64,000 nt of DNA from VRUE01 sp963732225 (GTDB taxonomy: Bacteria; Actinomycetota; Thermoleophilia; Solirubrobacterales; 70-9), in contig CAVSYR010000003.1 of the NCBI GenBank assembly GCA_963732225.1, positions 161,321 through 225,320 on the forward strand. The letters are read 5' to 3'. A model generated the notes under the pieces. The model did no database searches. It saw only the letters and a list, made by a program, of their open reading frames with translations, and had not been told where the DNA came from. Position numbers and translations under genes: made by a program. Below are positions 1-8,405 of the stretch, in pieces; within the stretch, counting starts at the first letter, position 1; each line of letters opens with the position of its first letter.

Positions 1-1
1 A

Positions 2-1408
2 ATGGCTGACAAGCGTCCCACCCGTTTCGCAATCGGCGTCATGATCGCCGCGCTCCTCGCTACCGTCGCGCTCGGTATCTGGGACGCCTCGGAGTCCAAC
101 TGGGACCTCGCCCTCTTCGCCGTCCTGCTCTCCTTCTCCGTCTTCAGCTACCTGACCGCGGTCTCGACCGAATCCAAGGTCAAGGTCTCGGGCACCTTCC
201 TCGCCCTGGTCCTGGCGATGGTCTTCCTCGGCGGCACGCCGGCGGCACTGATCGGGGTCTCCGCGATGCTCGTCGGCTGGCTCGTTCGCTGGCACGACGA
301 AGGCCACTACCTGCTCAACAACCTGCTCACCTACGCGGTCTTCCCGCTGCTCGGTGGCATCGCCTTTCACCAGGGCGTGGAGGCGATCGGCCTGACCGCG
401 TCCGACCCGTCCTTCTACCTGCTGGTCTTCGCCCTCTTCCAGTTCGCCCTGCTGATCAACTTCGTGATGATCGCCGGCTACGGCTGCTACGTCGAGCGCG
501 TTCCCTTCCGCAGCAAGCTGAAGGTGCTGCCCCCGGTGCTGCCCTCCGAGTTCGCCAGCGCGATGCTCGCGGTCGCGGTCGCCTTCATCTTCCACATCAT
601 CGGGATCGCGGCGATCGCGCTCTTCGGCGTCGTCCTGATCACCTTCCAGTACCTGCTCGGTCAGCTGCTGCTCTCCCAGCAGCGTGCCGACGAGCTGGAG
701 AAACGCAGCAAGCAGCTGGCCAGCTTCCAGGTCGGGATGTTGAGCGCGATGCTGCGCACGCTCGACCTGCGGGACCAGATGACGGCCCGGCACTCCGCTG
801 CGGTGGCTCGCTACTCGCGGGCGATCGCCCAGCGGGCCGGCTTCTCGCGCCAGGAGGAGGAGCTCGTCCACATCGCGGCGCTGCTGCACGACATCGGCAA
901 GTTCATCCTTCCCGACCGCATCCTCAAGGCCAACGTGCCGCTCACCGACGAGGACTGGATGCTGATCAAGCGCCACCCTCAGCAGGGCGCCCGGGTCGTC
1001 TCCTCGCTCGATGGCTACGGCCCGGTGGCGGACATCATCCTCGCCCACCACGAGCGGATCGACGGCAAGGGCTACCCACGCGGCTTGGCCGGCGACGACA
1101 TCCCCGAACTGGCGCGGATCATCTCCGTCGCCGACACCTACGACGTGATGACGGCGCGCGACTCCTACCGCACGCCGATGTCGAGCTACGACGCGATCGT
1201 CGAGCTGCGGCGGGTCGCCGGCAAACAGCTTGACCCGCGCTTCGTCGAGGTCTTCATCGAGCTGCTCGAGGGCAAGGACGTCTCCTTCGCCCACGGCGAG
1301 GCCGCCGACTTCGAGAAGGAGCTGGCGCTCGAGTCGCGGATCGAAGAGACCGCGGACCCGGCGGGCAACGCCAACCGCTTCGGCGTTCCCGGCGTCACCG
1401 TCGGCTAG
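2..1408 (+). CDS. Membrane-bound HD-GYP domain protein (likely c-di-GMP phosphodiesterase)
   Basis: The first ~225 residues hold six to seven hydrophobic segments (roughly 10-28, 36-55, 64-95, 105-125, 138-162, 185-220) and form a membrane sensor module. A short coiled coil (225-245) follows, then an HD-GYP domain. Metal-ligand features are H264, HD at 296-297 (ALLHDIGK) and HHERIDGKGYP at 349-359, the family signature. HD-GYP proteins hydrolyse c-di-GMP, so the inferred role is inner-membrane turnover of the second messenger in response to an unknown signal. The ATG lies at base 2, so a start further upstream cannot be excluded. A GAF-GGDEF protein lies 1.6 kb downstream on the other strand, and a second HD-GYP gene occurs at 52.8-53.9 kb. 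Confidence 0.88.
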   Translation: MADKRPTRFAIGVMIAALLATVALGIWDASESNWDLALFAVLLSFSVFSYLTAVSTESKVKVSGTFLALVLAMVFLGGTPAALIGVSAMLVGWLVRWHDEGHYLLNNLLTYAVFPLLGGIAFHQGVEAIGLTASDPSFYLLVFALFQFALLINFVMIAGYGCYVERVPFRSKLKVLPPVLPSEFASAMLAVAVAFIFHIIGIAAIALFGVVLITFQYLLGQLLLSQQRADELEKRSKQLASFQVGMLSAMLRTLDLRDQMTARHSAAVARYSRAIAQRAGFSRQEEELVHIAALLHDIGKFILPDRILKANVPLTDEDWMLIKRHPQQGARVVSSLDGYGPVADIILAHHERIDGKGYPRGLAGDDIPELARIISVADTYDVMTARDSYRTPMSSYDAIVELRRVAGKQLDPRFVEVFIELLEGKDVSFAHGEAADFEKELALESRIEETADPAGNANRFGVPGVTVG

Positions 1409-1490
1409 CACCACCCGCCGACGGGACTCAAAACAGAGGCATGGATCGTTTTGAGGCCCATCGGCTCCGTGGTCGGTACGGTTCTCGCCA

Positions 1491-2525
1491 ATGCGCGCCG
1501 TCACCTTCCAGGCTCCCGGCGAGGTCCGGGTCGAGGAGAAGCCCGATCCTGTCCTCTCGGCCGGCGACGAGGCGCTGGTCCGGGTCGAGGCGAGCGGGAT
1601 CTGCGGCTCCGACCTGCACATCTTCCACGGCCGGGTGCCGGTCGAGCAGGGGTTCACGATCGGCCACGAGTTCGTCGGCACCGTGCTCGCCGCCGGGCCC
1701 GACGTCGAGCGGGTCGCCGTCGGCGACCGCGTGCTCGGCTGCTTCCACACCGCCTGCGCGACCTGCACGCCCTGCCTGCGCGGCGACTACCACCGCTGCG
1801 ACAACGGCCAGACCTTCGGTCACGGCTCCCACCTCGGCGACCTGCAGGGCGCCCAGGCCGAGCAGCTGCTGGTTCCGCGCGCCAACCTGACCCTGCGGCG
1901 GGTGCCGGAGGGGATGGCCGACGAGGTCGCCCTTTTCGCCGGCGATGTGATGGGCACCGGCTACCACGCCGTCGCCCACGCCGGCATGCGCTCGGGCGAC
2001 ACCGTCGCCGTGCTGGGCCTGGGGCCGATCGGCCTCTGTGCCGTGCAGGCAGCGCTGGCGGGCGGCGCGACCAAGGTCTTCGCGATCGACTCGGTCGAGC
2101 AGCGGCTGGCGATGGCCGGCGAGTTCGGCGCCACGCCGGTGCACCTGACCGAGGAGGAGCCGAAGAAGGTCGTTCGTGCCGCCACCGAGAAGCGCGGGGT
2201 GGACGTCGTCGTCGACGCGGTCGGCGACCCGGGCCCGCTGGCGATGGCGGTCAGCCTCGTCCGTGACGCCGGCACGGTCTCCGGGATCGGCGCCTACGCC
2301 GGCAAGGGCGAGGTGCCGCTCGGCCTGGCCTGGCTCAAGGGCCTGACCCTGCGGCTCGGCCTCGCCAACGTGATCGCCCACGTCGACCGGGTGCTGGCGC
2401 TGATCGAGGCCGGCAAGCTCGACCCGGCGCCGCTGGTCACCCATCACATGAAGCTCGACGAAGCGGCCGAGGCCTACGCGCTTTATGACCAGCGCGAAGC
2501 GCTGAAGATCGTCTTGACGCCCTAG
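1491..2525 (+). CDS. Zinc-dependent alcohol dehydrogenase (MDR family)
   Basis: The 344-residue protein has the medium-chain dehydrogenase layout. Catalytic zinc ligands are in ICGSDLH (Cys37 region) and GHEFVG. A structural-zinc lobe carries four closely spaced cysteines (CATCTPC...RC). The Rossmann glycine motif is GLGPIG. Substrate cannot be read from sequence; threonine/sorbitol dehydrogenase-type and glutathione-independent formaldehyde dehydrogenase-type enzymes look alike. The hexamer TACGGT ends 8 nt before the ATG and no Shine-Dalgarno is seen, suggesting leaderless expression. The next gene begins 13 bp after the stop but appears to have its own -10. Confidence 0.9.
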   Translation: MRAVTFQAPGEVRVEEKPDPVLSAGDEALVRVEASGICGSDLHIFHGRVPVEQGFTIGHEFVGTVLAAGPDVERVAVGDRVLGCFHTACATCTPCLRGDYHRCDNGQTFGHGSHLGDLQGAQAEQLLVPRANLTLRRVPEGMADEVALFAGDVMGTGYHAVAHAGMRSGDTVAVLGLGPIGLCAVQAALAGGATKVFAIDSVEQRLAMAGEFGATPVHLTEEEPKKVVRAATEKRGVDVVVDAVGDPGPLAMAVSLVRDAGTVSGIGAYAGKGEVPLGLAWLKGLTLRLGLANVIAHVDRVLALIEAGKLDPAPLVTHHMKLDEAAEAYALYDQREALKIVLTP

Positions 2526-2526
2526 A

Positions 2527-2532
2527 TAGATT
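2527..2532 (+). promoter_or_regulatory. Candidate -10 box (TAGATT) for a leaderless gene
   Basis: TAGATT sits exactly 6 nt before the GTG at 2539, with no ribosome binding site between. The spacing matches many other genes in this window. Confidence 0.5.
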
Positions 2533-2538
2533 GGCTGG

Positions 2539-2985
2539 GTGCGGGGGCGGCGATTTGGCGTAGCGATGCTGGTTGGGATTTTTCTCCTGCCGGCCGGCGC
2601 GCAAGCCTGCTCATGCGCGCCGCAGCCACCGGCGGAGTCGCTGCGCGAAGCGGATGGCGCGGTCATTGGCCGGCTGGTCAAGGTGCTGCCGCACGGGGCG
2701 CTCCATGCGGTTTACCGCTACGAAGTACGGCATGTCTACAAAGGCGGGGACTCGATCGAGGCAGGGAAGATGCTCGACGTCCACGGTTCCCGCCGCGCCG
2801 CTGCCTGCGCCCTGCCGCGACGAACCGGGCGTAGCTACGGGCTCTTTCTCTCTCAGCGCCACGGGCGCTGGTTCGGCGGCATCTGTGGGGTGGTCGCGCC
2901 GCGGCGCTTGCGCCTGGCGGCGGCGAACCAGCCGCGGGTCTACCGGCGAGCGTCCGGGCAAGGCGCGCCCTGCGGCTCTACCTAG
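2539..2985 (+). CDS. Secreted NTR/TIMP-like small protein
   Basis: The 148-residue product begins with a short basic and hydrophobic signal peptide (about residues 1-23) ending ...GAQA. The mature protein would therefore start Cys-Ser-Cys. A CxC at the mature N-terminus followed by an OB-fold-like strand (DGAVIGRLVKVL) is the hallmark of TIMP/NTR-like domains. Further cysteines near 92, 115 and 145 could form disulfides. Function in bacteria is not established; an extracellular binding or inhibitory role is inference. It ends 14 bp before the convergent GAF-GGDEF gene. Confidence 0.65.
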   Translation: MRGRRFGVAMLVGIFLLPAGAQACSCAPQPPAESLREADGAVIGRLVKVLPHGALHAVYRYEVRHVYKGGDSIEAGKMLDVHGSRRAAACALPRRTGRSYGLFLSQRHGRWFGGICGVVAPRRLRLAAANQPRVYRRASGQGAPCGST

Positions 2986-2999
2986 CCGCAGCCGGCCGC

Positions 3000-3977
3000 T
3001 CAGTGCTTGCGCTTGTAGAGCCGGTCCTTGGCGGCCAGCAGCCGCTCGTCGGCCATCGCGTGAAGAACGGCCGGGTCCTCGGCGCCTTCGGCGACGCCAA
3101 AGGAAGCTCCCAACGAGCCGTCCGACATGCCGATTTTGGTGATTTCCCGGCTCAGGCGGGTGGCCGCCAGTTCGGCGTCCTCGCGGCAGGTCTTCGGCAT
3201 CAGCAGGGCGAACTCGTCGCCGCCGATGCGGAAGCTGTCATCGGCGAGGCGGGACTCGTCGAGCAGGGCGGCGACCTGTTGCAGGGCGCGGTCGCCGGAG
3301 GGATGGCCGAGCGTGTCGTTGATCTGCTTGAAGCCGTCGAGGTCGAGCAGGCAGAGCGATAGCGGCCAGGCGTAACGCGAGGCGCGGGCGATCTCGACCG
3401 GCAGCCGTTCCTCGTAGGCGCGGCGGTTGGGCAGGCCGGTGAGGGAGTCGTGGCGGCCACCGTGCACCTCGGCGGCGAAGAGTCTGGCGTGCGACATGTG
3501 GGCGGCGATCAGCTCGCTGAGCAGCTCCAGCGTCTCGACGTCGCCGTCGTCGAAGTTGTTGACTCGCGGCGCGAAGACCTTGAGCACGCCGACCGTCTCC
3601 TCCCGGTGGACCAACGGCACGCAGATCATCGAGTGGGCGTTGACCCGCTGGCAGGCCTCATTGTCGACCCGCGGGTCGGTCGCGGTGTCGTCGCAGCGCA
3701 GGACCTTGTCTTCCCGCACGCAGAGCCCGGAGAGGCTCGCGTCCATCTTCAGGCGCACGCCGAGGAAGGGAGTGGCCTCGCCGGTGGTGACGCGGTAGAC
3801 CATCTCGTCGCCGTCGGCAATCTCGATCACGCCACCGCTTCCCCGGGTCAGGTCCTGGGCGCGCTGGGCGATCAGCTCCATCACCGCGTCGAGCTCGAGG
3901 TCGCTGGCCGCGATCTCGGTCTGGGTCTGGATTATCGCCCGCAGGCGGTTGCCGCTGCCGTCGGTCATGGGCGCCAT
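3000..3977 (-). CDS. GAF-GGDEF diguanylate cyclase
   Basis: The 325-residue soluble protein has an N-terminal GAF sensor (about 10-165) and a GGDEF domain (about 175-325). The active-site loop reads RIGGDEFALL, so the catalytic signature is intact, and HDSLTGLPNRRAYEE marks the domain start. It probably makes c-di-GMP from GTP. No RxxD inhibitory site is evident just upstream of GGDEF. Start choice: ATG at 3977; a second in-frame ATG lies three codons later and would not affect the domains. Together with the two HD-GYP genes it indicates active c-di-GMP signalling. Confidence 0.88.
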   Translation of the reverse strand: MAPMTDGSGNRLRAIIQTQTEIAASDLELDAVMELIAQRAQDLTRGSGGVIEIADGDEMVYRVTTGEATPFLGVRLKMDASLSGLCVREDKVLRCDDTATDPRVDNEACQRVNAHSMICVPLVHREETVGVLKVFAPRVNNFDDGDVETLELLSELIAAHMSHARLFAAEVHGGRHDSLTGLPNRRAYEERLPVEIARASRYAWPLSLCLLDLDGFKQINDTLGHPSGDRALQQVAALLDESRLADDSFRIGGDEFALLMPKTCREDAELAATRLSREITKIGMSDGSLGASFGVAEGAEDPAVLHAMADERLLAAKDRLYKRKH

Positions 3978-4042
3978 ATCGGCACGGCTATACCCAAAAA
4001 TTAGGACTGAAACGCCGCTTTCAGCGTCTGTACGGGTGGGCG

Positions 4043-4834
4043 CTAGGCGGCGACCGCGACGCCGGCGGGCTGCCGGTGCTTGCGGAAGGTCTCTTCGATC
4101 CAGCGGTAGCCGGGGCGCTCTTCCAGCGGGGCGCGGAATCTCGCGATGCCTGCCGGCGGCGGTTCATCGGTCGGGACAGGGCCCTCGTCGGGCAGGACCA
4201 AGGGGAAGAAGAGGGCGGCGGCGGTGAGGTCGGCGACGCCGAAGGAGTCACCGACCAGGTACTCGTTCGAACCGAGCTCGGCCTCGAGGCGGTCGAGCGC
4301 GGCGAGGATCTTGGCGCGGGCTACCTCGGCCGCCCCCTCGTCGCGAACGCCGAAGCGCAGGCCGGTGTAGGTACGGGCGTAGGTGACCGCGCCGCTGCCC
4401 ATACGCGCCACCGGCCCCGGCGTCGTCCGCGCGATCACAGCTTCGAAGCGCTCCGGGTCCTTGCTCAGCTCGTGGAAGGCGAGCAGGCGGATGTGCGGCC
4501 CCAGCTCCTCGTCGAAGAAGTCCTCGAGCTCGAGCGCGCGGCGGCGCTGCTCGGGATCGACGGGGTAGAGGGGCCGCTCGGGGTAGCGCTCCTCCAGTGC
4601 GGCGATGATCTCGCTCGAGTCGCCGATCGCGCGGCCATCGATCTCGAGTACCGGGAAGGTATGACTGGCGCCGCCGGTGAGCAGCATCGAGGCGGGGATG
4701 TGCAGGCCGGGAATTGAGACCGCTCGCCGGGTGTGCGGCAACCGCTTGTGATCGAGCGCCCAGCGCGCCTTCTCGCTGTAGTGCGAGACGCTGATGTGCC
4801 AGAGGGTGGGGCGGTCATCGCGGCCTTGCGGCAT
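4043..4834 (-). CDS. Glutathione S-transferase family protein
   Basis: The 263-residue protein has an N-terminal thioredoxin-like GST domain (WHISVSHYSEKARWALDHK, then FPVLEIDGRAIGDSSEI, the usual cis-Pro and Glu/Ser thiol-binding strand) and an all-helical C-terminal domain (about 100-250). The SHYSEKAR segment replaces the catalytic Tyr/Ser/Cys motif of classical GSTs, so substrate is unknown. The frame stays open far upstream, but ATG 4834 is preferred: the family N-terminus starts here, and TATGCT lies 6 nt upstream (4841-4846, reading the minus strand), suggesting leaderless expression. It is divergent from the patatin gene. Confidence 0.82.
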   Translation of the reverse strand: MPQGRDDRPTLWHISVSHYSEKARWALDHKRLPHTRRAVSIPGLHIPASMLLTGGASHTFPVLEIDGRAIGDSSEIIAALEERYPERPLYPVDPEQRRRALELEDFFDEELGPHIRLLAFHELSKDPERFEAVIARTTPGPVARMGSGAVTYARTYTGLRFGVRDEGAAEVARAKILAALDRLEAELGSNEYLVGDSFGVADLTAAALFFPLVLPDEGPVPTDEPPPAGIARFRAPLEERPGYRWIEETFRKHRQPAGVAVAA

Positions 4835-4895
4835 CGGTGCAGCATAGGTGCAGAGGCCGAACGGGAGTTGCTTGAATCGATCTGAGCGGATCGGA

Positions 4896-4934
4896 TAGGT
4901 TCGCGCCGTGCCGATCCGCGGGAATTGCCGGTGA
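4896..4934 (+). promoter_or_regulatory. Candidate promoter plus 8-codon leader ORF coupled to the patatin gene
   Basis: TAGGTT at 4896-4901 lies 6 nt before a GTG (4908) that opens an 8-codon reading frame ending at TGA 4932-4934. The TGA overlaps a GTG at 4931 (GTGA) that is in frame with the patatin-like gene. The arrangement resembles a leaderless mini-ORF coupled by termination-reinitiation to the downstream gene. It is read from sequence only. Confidence 0.4.
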
Positions 4935-7297
4935 TCTCGCTTCCCTCGCTGGGCAGAGACGAGGGGGAGCGTCCGCCCGCGAGAGATGACGGACTGCTGA
5001 GGAGAGCCCCCGCCGGGCCGCGTTGGCTTGCCGCGTCGGGCCGTCGCCGCAGGCGGCGGCGCTGGTTCCTCGACGGCAGCCGGCCCGAGCCCGTTCCGTC
5101 TCACGTCGGCCCGCTCGAGTCGCCGGAAAAGGACAAGCTGGGGATCTGCTGCTCGGGCGGCGGCATCCGCTCCGCGGCCTTCTCGCTCGGCGCCCTGCAG
5201 ACGCTGCAGCGGCAGGGAAAACTGGAGGAGGCCGCATACCTGGCAGCCGTCTCCGGTGGTTCCTACATTGCCGCGGCGCTCTCGATGGTCGCCAAGACGG
5301 GGCCGGGAGGCTCCAACGCCGAGCTTCTGCACGAGGAGCCGCCTTTTGCGCCCAACTCGCCCGAGGAGCAGTACCTGCGCAATCGCTCCTCCTATATGGC
5401 GCCGACGCTGGCCAACAAGGTCTACCTCGGCTGGCGGGTCCTGCTCGGCCTGCTCTTCAACCTCTTCTTCATCGCCCTGCCGCTGGCCGGCACGGCGCTG
5501 ATCGTCACCGGTCTCCTCTACGCCAAGGTCTTCCCGGACCTCGGCGGCCAGTGCACGGCGGCGACCTGCGCGGCGAACCCGCCGGTCTGGACCTGGGTCG
5601 CTCCCCTCGGCGTGCTCGCGCTCAGCGCGATCTTCGGGCTGGCGACCCTGGTGGTGCGCTGGGGCAGCGATCGTCGCCAGCGCTTCTTCACGATCTGGTC
5701 GGTGCGGCTACTCGCTGCCGCCGCCGTGCTGGCGCTAATCCTGGTCGGACTGCCGAGCCTGATCGATTGGTTCGACCGCCTCGGCGCAGGCGGCAGCTCG
5801 GTCAAGCCCTCGCTGCTCGACAGCCTGAGCTCGATCGGCGCCAGCTTCGCGGCGCTGCTGGCGGGGGTGATTGCCCAGATCGCGCACCTGTTGAAGTCCA
5901 AAGAAGCTGTTGAAGATCTGAGCAAGGCCCAGAAAGCGGCTGGCAAGCTCGGCTCCGGCGTGAGGTTGACCCTGGCCTACGCCGCCGGTGCTCTGTTCGG
6001 CCCGCTGGTGCTCCTCTTGCTCGTCGCGATCGTGGTTGCGGTGGGGATGAGTCAGGCTGGCAGCGATGGCGGATTCGACTGGGGCGTCGCAGTCGTCGGC
6101 GCCGTCACGCTGGTCGGCTTCGGGGTTCTCTATCGCCTGGCGGACCTCGCCACCTGGTCGCTTCACCCGTATTACAAGCGCCGCCTGAGCAGCGCCTTTG
6201 CGCTCAAGCGAGTGAAGGAAGAGGATCTGACCCCGGAGGAGAGGGAGCGGGTCGAGGCGCTCGCCGACTCCGGCGGCGATGGCGATGACGGCGAGTCGGA
6301 ATACGAAGGGCTTGCGATCGAGCGCGACTTCGGTGAATTGGTCTCGCTCTCCGACACGGCACTGGACGAGGACAAGAGCCGCAAGTGGCCGACGCTGCTC
6401 GTTTGCGCCGCGGCCAACGTCTCCGATCCGGGGGCGACGCCTCCTGGGCGGCAGGTCACCAGCTTCACCTTCAGCGCCCACGCGGTTGGCGGGCCGCTGG
6501 TCGGCGCGGTTGCCACCAAGCAGATGGAGGGAGCTTTCGGCGACAGGCGGCGCAAGCGCGACCTGACATTGCCGGCGGCGGTGGCTATGTCCGGAGCGGC
6601 CGTCTCTCCCTCGATGGGCAAGATGACCAAGCGTCCCCTGACCTTCCTCATGGCCCTGGCCAACCTGCGGCTTGGCGTCTGGGTGCCGAATCCGCGCTGG
6701 GTTGCCGCCGGCCTCGACGACGATCACGGTCTCGAGCAGCATCGCTACGGTCGGCCGCGTCCCTGGTACCTGCTCTGCGAGCTGCTCGGGCGCAACCGAG
6801 TCGACGCCCGTTACCTCTACGTGACCGACGGCGGCCACTACGAGAACCTCGGGCTGGTCGAGCTGCTGCGCCGCGGCTGCACCAAGATCTACTGCCTCGA
6901 TGCCAGCGGCGTCGGTCAGGGCCGGGCGGAATTCGACGCGCTCGGCGACGCGATCGCGCTGGCTCGCAGCGAGCTCGGGGTCGAGATCGATTTCAAGAGA
7001 GACGATCCGGGCGATCTGCAACCCGACTCCGACACGCACCTGGCGAAAAAGGATGTTGTGACGGGGAGGATTCGATACACGCATGGCCCCGAGGTCGTCG
7101 AGGGAACGCTGATCTACGTCCGCAACGCGATGACCGATCGGGCGACCTGGGACGCCCGCGCTCATCAGATGGAAGACCCGCGCTTTCCCCACAACTCGAC
7201 CGTCGACCAGCTCTACACCGACAAGAAGTTCGAGTCCTACCGAGTGCTCGGCGCCCGTGCCGCAGAGCGGGCGACGAAGGCGATGAGGGCAGCGTGA
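4931..7297 (+). CDS. Patatin-like phospholipase with internal membrane domain
   Basis: This protein of about 788 residues keeps the patatin elements: the oxyanion-hole glycine run CSGGGIRSAAFSLG near residue 75, the nucleophile region VSGGSY near 110 (GGSY rather than the usual GxSxG), and a distal DGGHYENLG carrying the catalytic Asp near 635. Between nucleophile and Asp lie about six hydrophobic segments (residues ~150-400) and an acidic loop, so the catalytic domain appears split by a membrane module. It probably hydrolyses membrane lipids. Starts at TTG 4925 or GTG 4931 are possible; 4931 is preferred because it overlaps the stop of a short leader ORF. Confidence 0.82.
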   Translation: MISLPSLGRDEGERPPARDDGLLRRAPAGPRWLAASGRRRRRRRWFLDGSRPEPVPSHVGPLESPEKDKLGICCSGGGIRSAAFSLGALQTLQRQGKLEEAAYLAAVSGGSYIAAALSMVAKTGPGGSNAELLHEEPPFAPNSPEEQYLRNRSSYMAPTLANKVYLGWRVLLGLLFNLFFIALPLAGTALIVTGLLYAKVFPDLGGQCTAATCAANPPVWTWVAPLGVLALSAIFGLATLVVRWGSDRRQRFFTIWSVRLLAAAAVLALILVGLPSLIDWFDRLGAGGSSVKPSLLDSLSSIGASFAALLAGVIAQIAHLLKSKEAVEDLSKAQKAAGKLGSGVRLTLAYAAGALFGPLVLLLLVAIVVAVGMSQAGSDGGFDWGVAVVGAVTLVGFGVLYRLADLATWSLHPYYKRRLSSAFALKRVKEEDLTPEERERVEALADSGGDGDDGESEYEGLAIERDFGELVSLSDTALDEDKSRKWPTLLVCAAANVSDPGATPPGRQVTSFTFSAHAVGGPLVGAVATKQMEGAFGDRRRKRDLTLPAAVAMSGAAVSPSMGKMTKRPLTFLMALANLRLGVWVPNPRWVAAGLDDDHGLEQHRYGRPRPWYLLCELLGRNRVDARYLYVTDGGHYENLGLVELLRRGCTKIYCLDASGVGQGRAEFDALGDAIALARSELGVEIDFKRDDPGDLQPDSDTHLAKKDVVTGRIRYTHGPEVVEGTLIYVRNAMTDRATWDARAHQMEDPRFPHNSTVDQLYTDKKFESYRVLGARAAERATKAMRAA

Positions 7298-7342
7298 GCC
7301 CCGCGCCGGGGCCAATCGCCGGGGCGTGTCAGCATGTGGGCG

Positions 7343-7630
7343 ATGGCACTTCTAGGTGATGCGGAGATCAGCGAGAAGCTCGCCGGCCTGAGCGGCTGGG
7401 AGCAGAGCGGCGAGGCGATTCGCAAGAGCTTCGGCTGCGGCGATTTCGTCGGCTCGGTGAAGTTCGTCGAGAGCCTGGTCGGGCCGGCCGAGGAGATGGG
7501 TCACCACCCGGACCTGGAGATCTCCTGGGACACGGTGACGGTGACGATCTCCACCCACTCGGAGGGTGGCCTCACCGCCGCCGACTTCGAGCTGGCTGGG
7601 AAGGTCGATGCCCTATCGCCGACGAGCTGA
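7343..7630 (+). CDS. phhB: Pterin-4a-carbinolamine dehydratase
   Basis: The 95-residue protein has the family core with adjacent histidines (GHHPDLEISWDTVTVTI) and the closing GGLTAADFELA. The enzyme dehydrates 4a-hydroxytetrahydrobiopterin; in actinobacteria without aromatic amino-acid hydroxylases its role is often unclear. ATG 7343 gives the usual N-terminus (MALLGDAEI); an in-frame ATG at 7334 is an alternative. Its TGA overlaps the apparent CTG start of the next gene, indicating translational coupling. Confidence 0.85.
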   Translation: MALLGDAEISEKLAGLSGWEQSGEAIRKSFGCGDFVGSVKFVESLVGPAEEMGHHPDLEISWDTVTVTISTHSEGGLTAADFELAGKVDALSPTS

Positions 7631-8028
7631 GAATCGATTCGCGGCTCTCGATCCCGCTGGCCGAGGTCGAGCTGCGCGCCAGCCGCTCCTCGGGGCCGGG
7701 CGGCCAGCACGCCAACGTCACCGCCTCGCGGGTGGAAGCCGTCTTCGACGTCGAGGCCTCGCGGACGCTCGACCGGCGCCAGCGCGCGATGCTGCTCGAC
7801 CGCGGTGGCTCGTTGATCACCGCCGTCGCCCAGGACGCCCGCGGCCAGGCGCGCAACCGCGAACTGGCGCTGCGGCGGCTGGCGGAGAAGATCGCCGCCG
7901 GGCTCGACGAGCCGGTGCGGCGGCGCCCGACCCGGCCGACGCGCGCTTCACGGATGAAGCGCCTGGAAGAGAAGCGGCGGGCGGGAGAACGCAAGCGCAC
8001 CCGACGTCCTCCAAGCGGGGACTACTGA
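7627..8028 (+). CDS. arfB: ArfB-like peptidyl-tRNA hydrolase with apparent CTG start
   Basis: The frame encodes the stalled-ribosome rescue hydrolase ArfB/YaeJ. Release-factor core SSGPGGQHANVT holds GGQ at residues 25-27. The basic C-terminal tail (RRPTRPTRASRMKRL) is the segment that enters the empty mRNA channel. The only ATG/GTG/TTG in frame (7732) would delete the GGQ. The first residues homologous to known ArfB proteins begin at CTG 7627 (CTG AGA ATC GAT), which overlaps the upstream TGA as CTGA. A CTG start is therefore inferred, giving 133 residues. Alternatives are a sequencing error at the start or an ATC start at 7615. Confidence 0.8.
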   Translation: MRIDSRLSIPLAEVELRASRSSGPGGQHANVTASRVEAVFDVEASRTLDRRQRAMLLDRGGSLITAVAQDARGQARNRELALRRLAEKIAAGLDEPVRRRPTRPTRASRMKRLEEKRRAGERKRTRRPPSGDY

Positions 8029-8375
8029 TGGCGAAGGGGAAGAAGCGGCGGCCGCGGGAGAAGCCGGCGACGGTGGACTACGTCGACGCCGAGGGCAACA
8101 CCCTGACCCTGCGTGAATCGCTCAGCGCCGGCACGATCGCCAAGCTGGCAGAGGGGCCGGCGACCGCGGCGACGAGCCAGGAGGATGCCTGGCACCGCCG
8201 CTCGGAGCTGCTCTTCGAGCGCCTCGCGGTGCGCTGGGAGATCGCCGACCTGCCGTTGACCGAGCAGAAGCTGCTGCTCGGTCGCTACCGGATGGCCGAC
8301 TCGGCCACCCAACAGTGGGTGCGTGAGACGATCGCCGAGCACCTCGAGCGACATATCCCCGAGCTGGCCGGGTAG
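8028..8375 (+). CDS. Conserved hypothetical protein
   Basis: The 115-residue soluble protein has a very basic N-terminus (MAKGKKRRPREK) followed by a strand-rich stretch (VDYVDAEGNTLTLRESLS) and a helical C-terminal half rich in Glu, Arg and Leu. The ATG overlaps the TGA of the ArfB-like gene (TGATG), so it is the third gene of a coupled set. The family is not recognised. The lysine/arginine start and position next to a ribosome-rescue factor would fit RNA or ribosome binding, but this is speculation. Confidence 0.7.
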   Translation: MAKGKKRRPREKPATVDYVDAEGNTLTLRESLSAGTIAKLAEGPATAATSQEDAWHRRSELLFERLAVRWEIADLPLTEQKLLLGRYRMADSATQQWVRETIAEHLERHIPELAG

Positions 8376-8405
8376 CGGTCAGGTAAGCAAGCGAAAGGAC
8401 TGACC

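Noticed and set aside
4043..5332. Longer version of the GST gene extending to 5332
   Set aside because: The extra 166 residues lack domains and lie over the patatin gene; the family N-terminus begins at 4834.
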